Positions 6,450 through 7,513 of a stretch of 7,513 bases of DNA are shown here, piece after piece. The stretch covers positions 1-7,513 of the forward strand of contig JADZET010000374.1 of NCBI GenBank assembly GCA_020850375.1, given 5' to 3'. This DNA is from Phycisphaeraceae bacterium (GTDB lineage Bacteria; Planctomycetota; Phycisphaerae; Phycisphaerales; Phycisphaeraceae). The notes beneath the pieces were generated by a model. The model had not been told where the DNA came from, searched no databases, and saw only the letters and a list, made by a program, of their open reading frames with translations. The translations under genes and the position numbers were made by a program. The stretch's first letter is position 1. Each line of letters starts with the position of its first letter.

Positions 6450-7513
6450 CTACTTCCCGCGCATTGCCACGCAGGCCAAACGGTCGCCGCCGGTGGTGAA
6501 GTCGTTTTCGATCGTCAGGCAGACCTCGCCGCCGCAGAAGCAGCCGAAGAGTTCCATGGCGGGGCTCTGGAAGTGGCGGTGCATCATCTCGGTCAGGACG
6601 GCGGGGTGCATGATCTTCGGGTCGCGCAGGCGCGTGACGCAGCTGAAGGCGATCATGGCGTCGATGGGCCCGGAATCTCCAGAAGACGTACCCCCCGGCG
6701 AAGCCAGGGGCTGAAGCGCGGGGGGCATGTGGGAGAGTAATCGGCGGGCGACGTCGTAGGTGTGGCGGTCGATGGCCTCGACGTCGAATTTGTTGACGCT
6801 CTCGCCGCCCATGGCGTAGAAGTCGAAGTCCGTGCCCTGGAGGGTCACGGCGAGTCGGCCGTTGACGGTCTCGGCGGCGGCGATGGAACGGTCGTGGAAC
6901 TTGCGGCCGTCGCAGTAGACGTAGTCCTCCCACAGGCCCACCCCGCCGATGAGCTGGGTGCGGGGGGGCAGGGCTTCGCGGAGGCCCTCGAAGTAGGTGG
7001 TGTGCCAGTTGTTGTGCAGGCCGCCGACGACGAAGACAAAGCCGGGCTTGCGGAGCAGGGGGATCTGCTGGCCGAGCTGGTAGCCGCTGGCCCGGCAGGC
7101 GGTCCGCTGGACGCGCATCCGCTGGATGGTCTCGATGCCCTCGTGCTCGCCGGCGTGCAGCTTAGCCACGGTGTTCACGCCGGGGTAGCAGAACTGGAGG
7201 ACGCCGCCGTCGACGTAGCCGTGGACTTCGAGGTCAGCGCCGGTCAGGCCCATGACCATGAAGGTTGAGTCGTTGTCCTGGACGTTCTTGCCCCAGGTGA
7301 TGCCGTAGGGGCCGGCCCCGCCGGTGCCGAAGACGCGGACGGGCTCGTCGCCGGCGCGTCGGTGGGGGGCGCAGAGGCGCTTGATGGTGTCGCCGATGTC
7401 GTGGGGGATCTGGAACTTGTCCTTGTCGCCGGCGTAGATCTTGATGCCCTCGATGCGTTCGATGAACAGCACGGCCTTGGGCGTTTTGCCGGCCGCGTCG
7501 AACTTGGCGAGCA
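6450..7513 (-). CDS. FIST domain-containing protein (possibly partial at 5' end)
   Basis: The reading frame is open to the right window edge; the first in-frame candidate start is GTG at 7472-7470 (340 residues), but coding-like sequence (LAKFDAAGKTPKA) continues upstream, so the true start is probably outside. FIST proteins are predicted intracellular sensors of small ligands. The FIST_N-like core is around residues 130-220 (KPGFVFVVGG, then FEGLREALPP, QLIGGVG, then an Asp/Tyr-rich strand). FIST_C follows at about 270-338: MIAFSCVTR, FGCFCGGEVCL and the terminal ENDFTTGGDRLACVAM. The first 110 residues (including GTGGAGPYGITWG) are not something I can assign. A Pro/Gly/Ser-rich linker (about 255-269) joins the two halves. 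No signal peptide, membrane segment or attached output domain is seen. It converges on the PEP-CTERM gene with 101 bp between the stop codons. Confidence 0.75.
   Translation of the reverse strand, partial: LAKFDAAGKTPKAVLFIERIEGIKIYAGDKDKFQIPHDIGDTIKRLCAPHRRAGDEPVRVFGTGGAGPYGITWGKNVQDNDSTFMVMGLTGADLEVHGYVDGGVLQFCYPGVNTVAKLHAGEHEGIETIQRMRVQRTACRASGYQLGQQIPLLRKPGFVFVVGGLHNNWHTTYFEGLREALPPRTQLIGGVGLWEDYVYCDGRKFHDRSIAAAETVNGRLAVTLQGTDFDFYAMGGESVNKFDVEAIDRHTYDVARRLLSHMPPALQPLASPGGTSSGDSGPIDAMIAFSCVTRLRDPKIMHPAVLTEMMHRHFQSPAMELFGCFCGGEVCLTIENDFTTGGDRLACVAMRGK
6460..6605. repeat. Direct repeat, copy 2 (3' end of intact FIST gene)
   Basis: The intact-gene partner of 5126-5271, in the same orientation, 1334 bp to the right. 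The segment between the two copies holds the PEP-CTERM gene with its leader and terminator. Confidence 0.85.

Overview
The window looks like chromosomal DNA of a GC-rich environmental bacterium, most likely a planctomycete or a relative in the PVC group. This rests on the high GC content, a PEP-CTERM exported protein, carbohydrate-active enzymes of types common in that group, and weak or absent Shine-Dalgarno sequences before some genes. The assignment is inference from gene content; there is no rRNA or marker gene here.

Layout. (1) 1-610, minus strand: the N-terminal part of a DUF5060/DUF4038 glycoside hydrolase (apiosidase-like, GH140-related), running off the left edge, with a good sigma70-like promoter at 649-677. 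(2) 830-1321, plus strand: a 163-residue Lys/Ala-rich protein of unknown function, divergent from the hydrolase. (3) 1328-1440: a striking inverted repeat whose arms are tandem heptads of the GGGTACR type, able to form G-quadruplexes on either strand. (4) 1454-3814, plus strand: a complete GH94 disaccharide phosphorylase, closed by a textbook intrinsic terminator at 3852-3880. (5) 3959-5044, plus strand: an abruptly AT-rich lone gene for a SIR2-like (or AbiH-like) protein with the NAD-fold motifs intact; it looks recently acquired and is a candidate antiphage gene. (6) 5116 to about 5300, minus strand: a degraded 3' fragment of a FIST-domain gene, 93 % identical over 146 bp to the end of the intact copy to the right. 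(7) 5677-6348, plus strand: a PEP-CTERM surface protein of the choice-of-anchor E type, with a long structured leader and its own terminator. (8) 6450-7513, minus strand: the FIST-domain protein, convergent with the PEP-CTERM gene and possibly running off the right edge.

How they fit together. The left half reads as glycan use: an apiosidase-like hydrolase to trim a plant-type polysaccharide and a cytosolic phosphorylase that splits a beta-linked disaccharide using phosphate. The right half (exported PEP-CTERM protein, FIST sensory protein) has no obvious functional tie to it. The SIR2-like gene between them, flanked by a terminator and a gene remnant, has the look of an insertion at a tolerant site.
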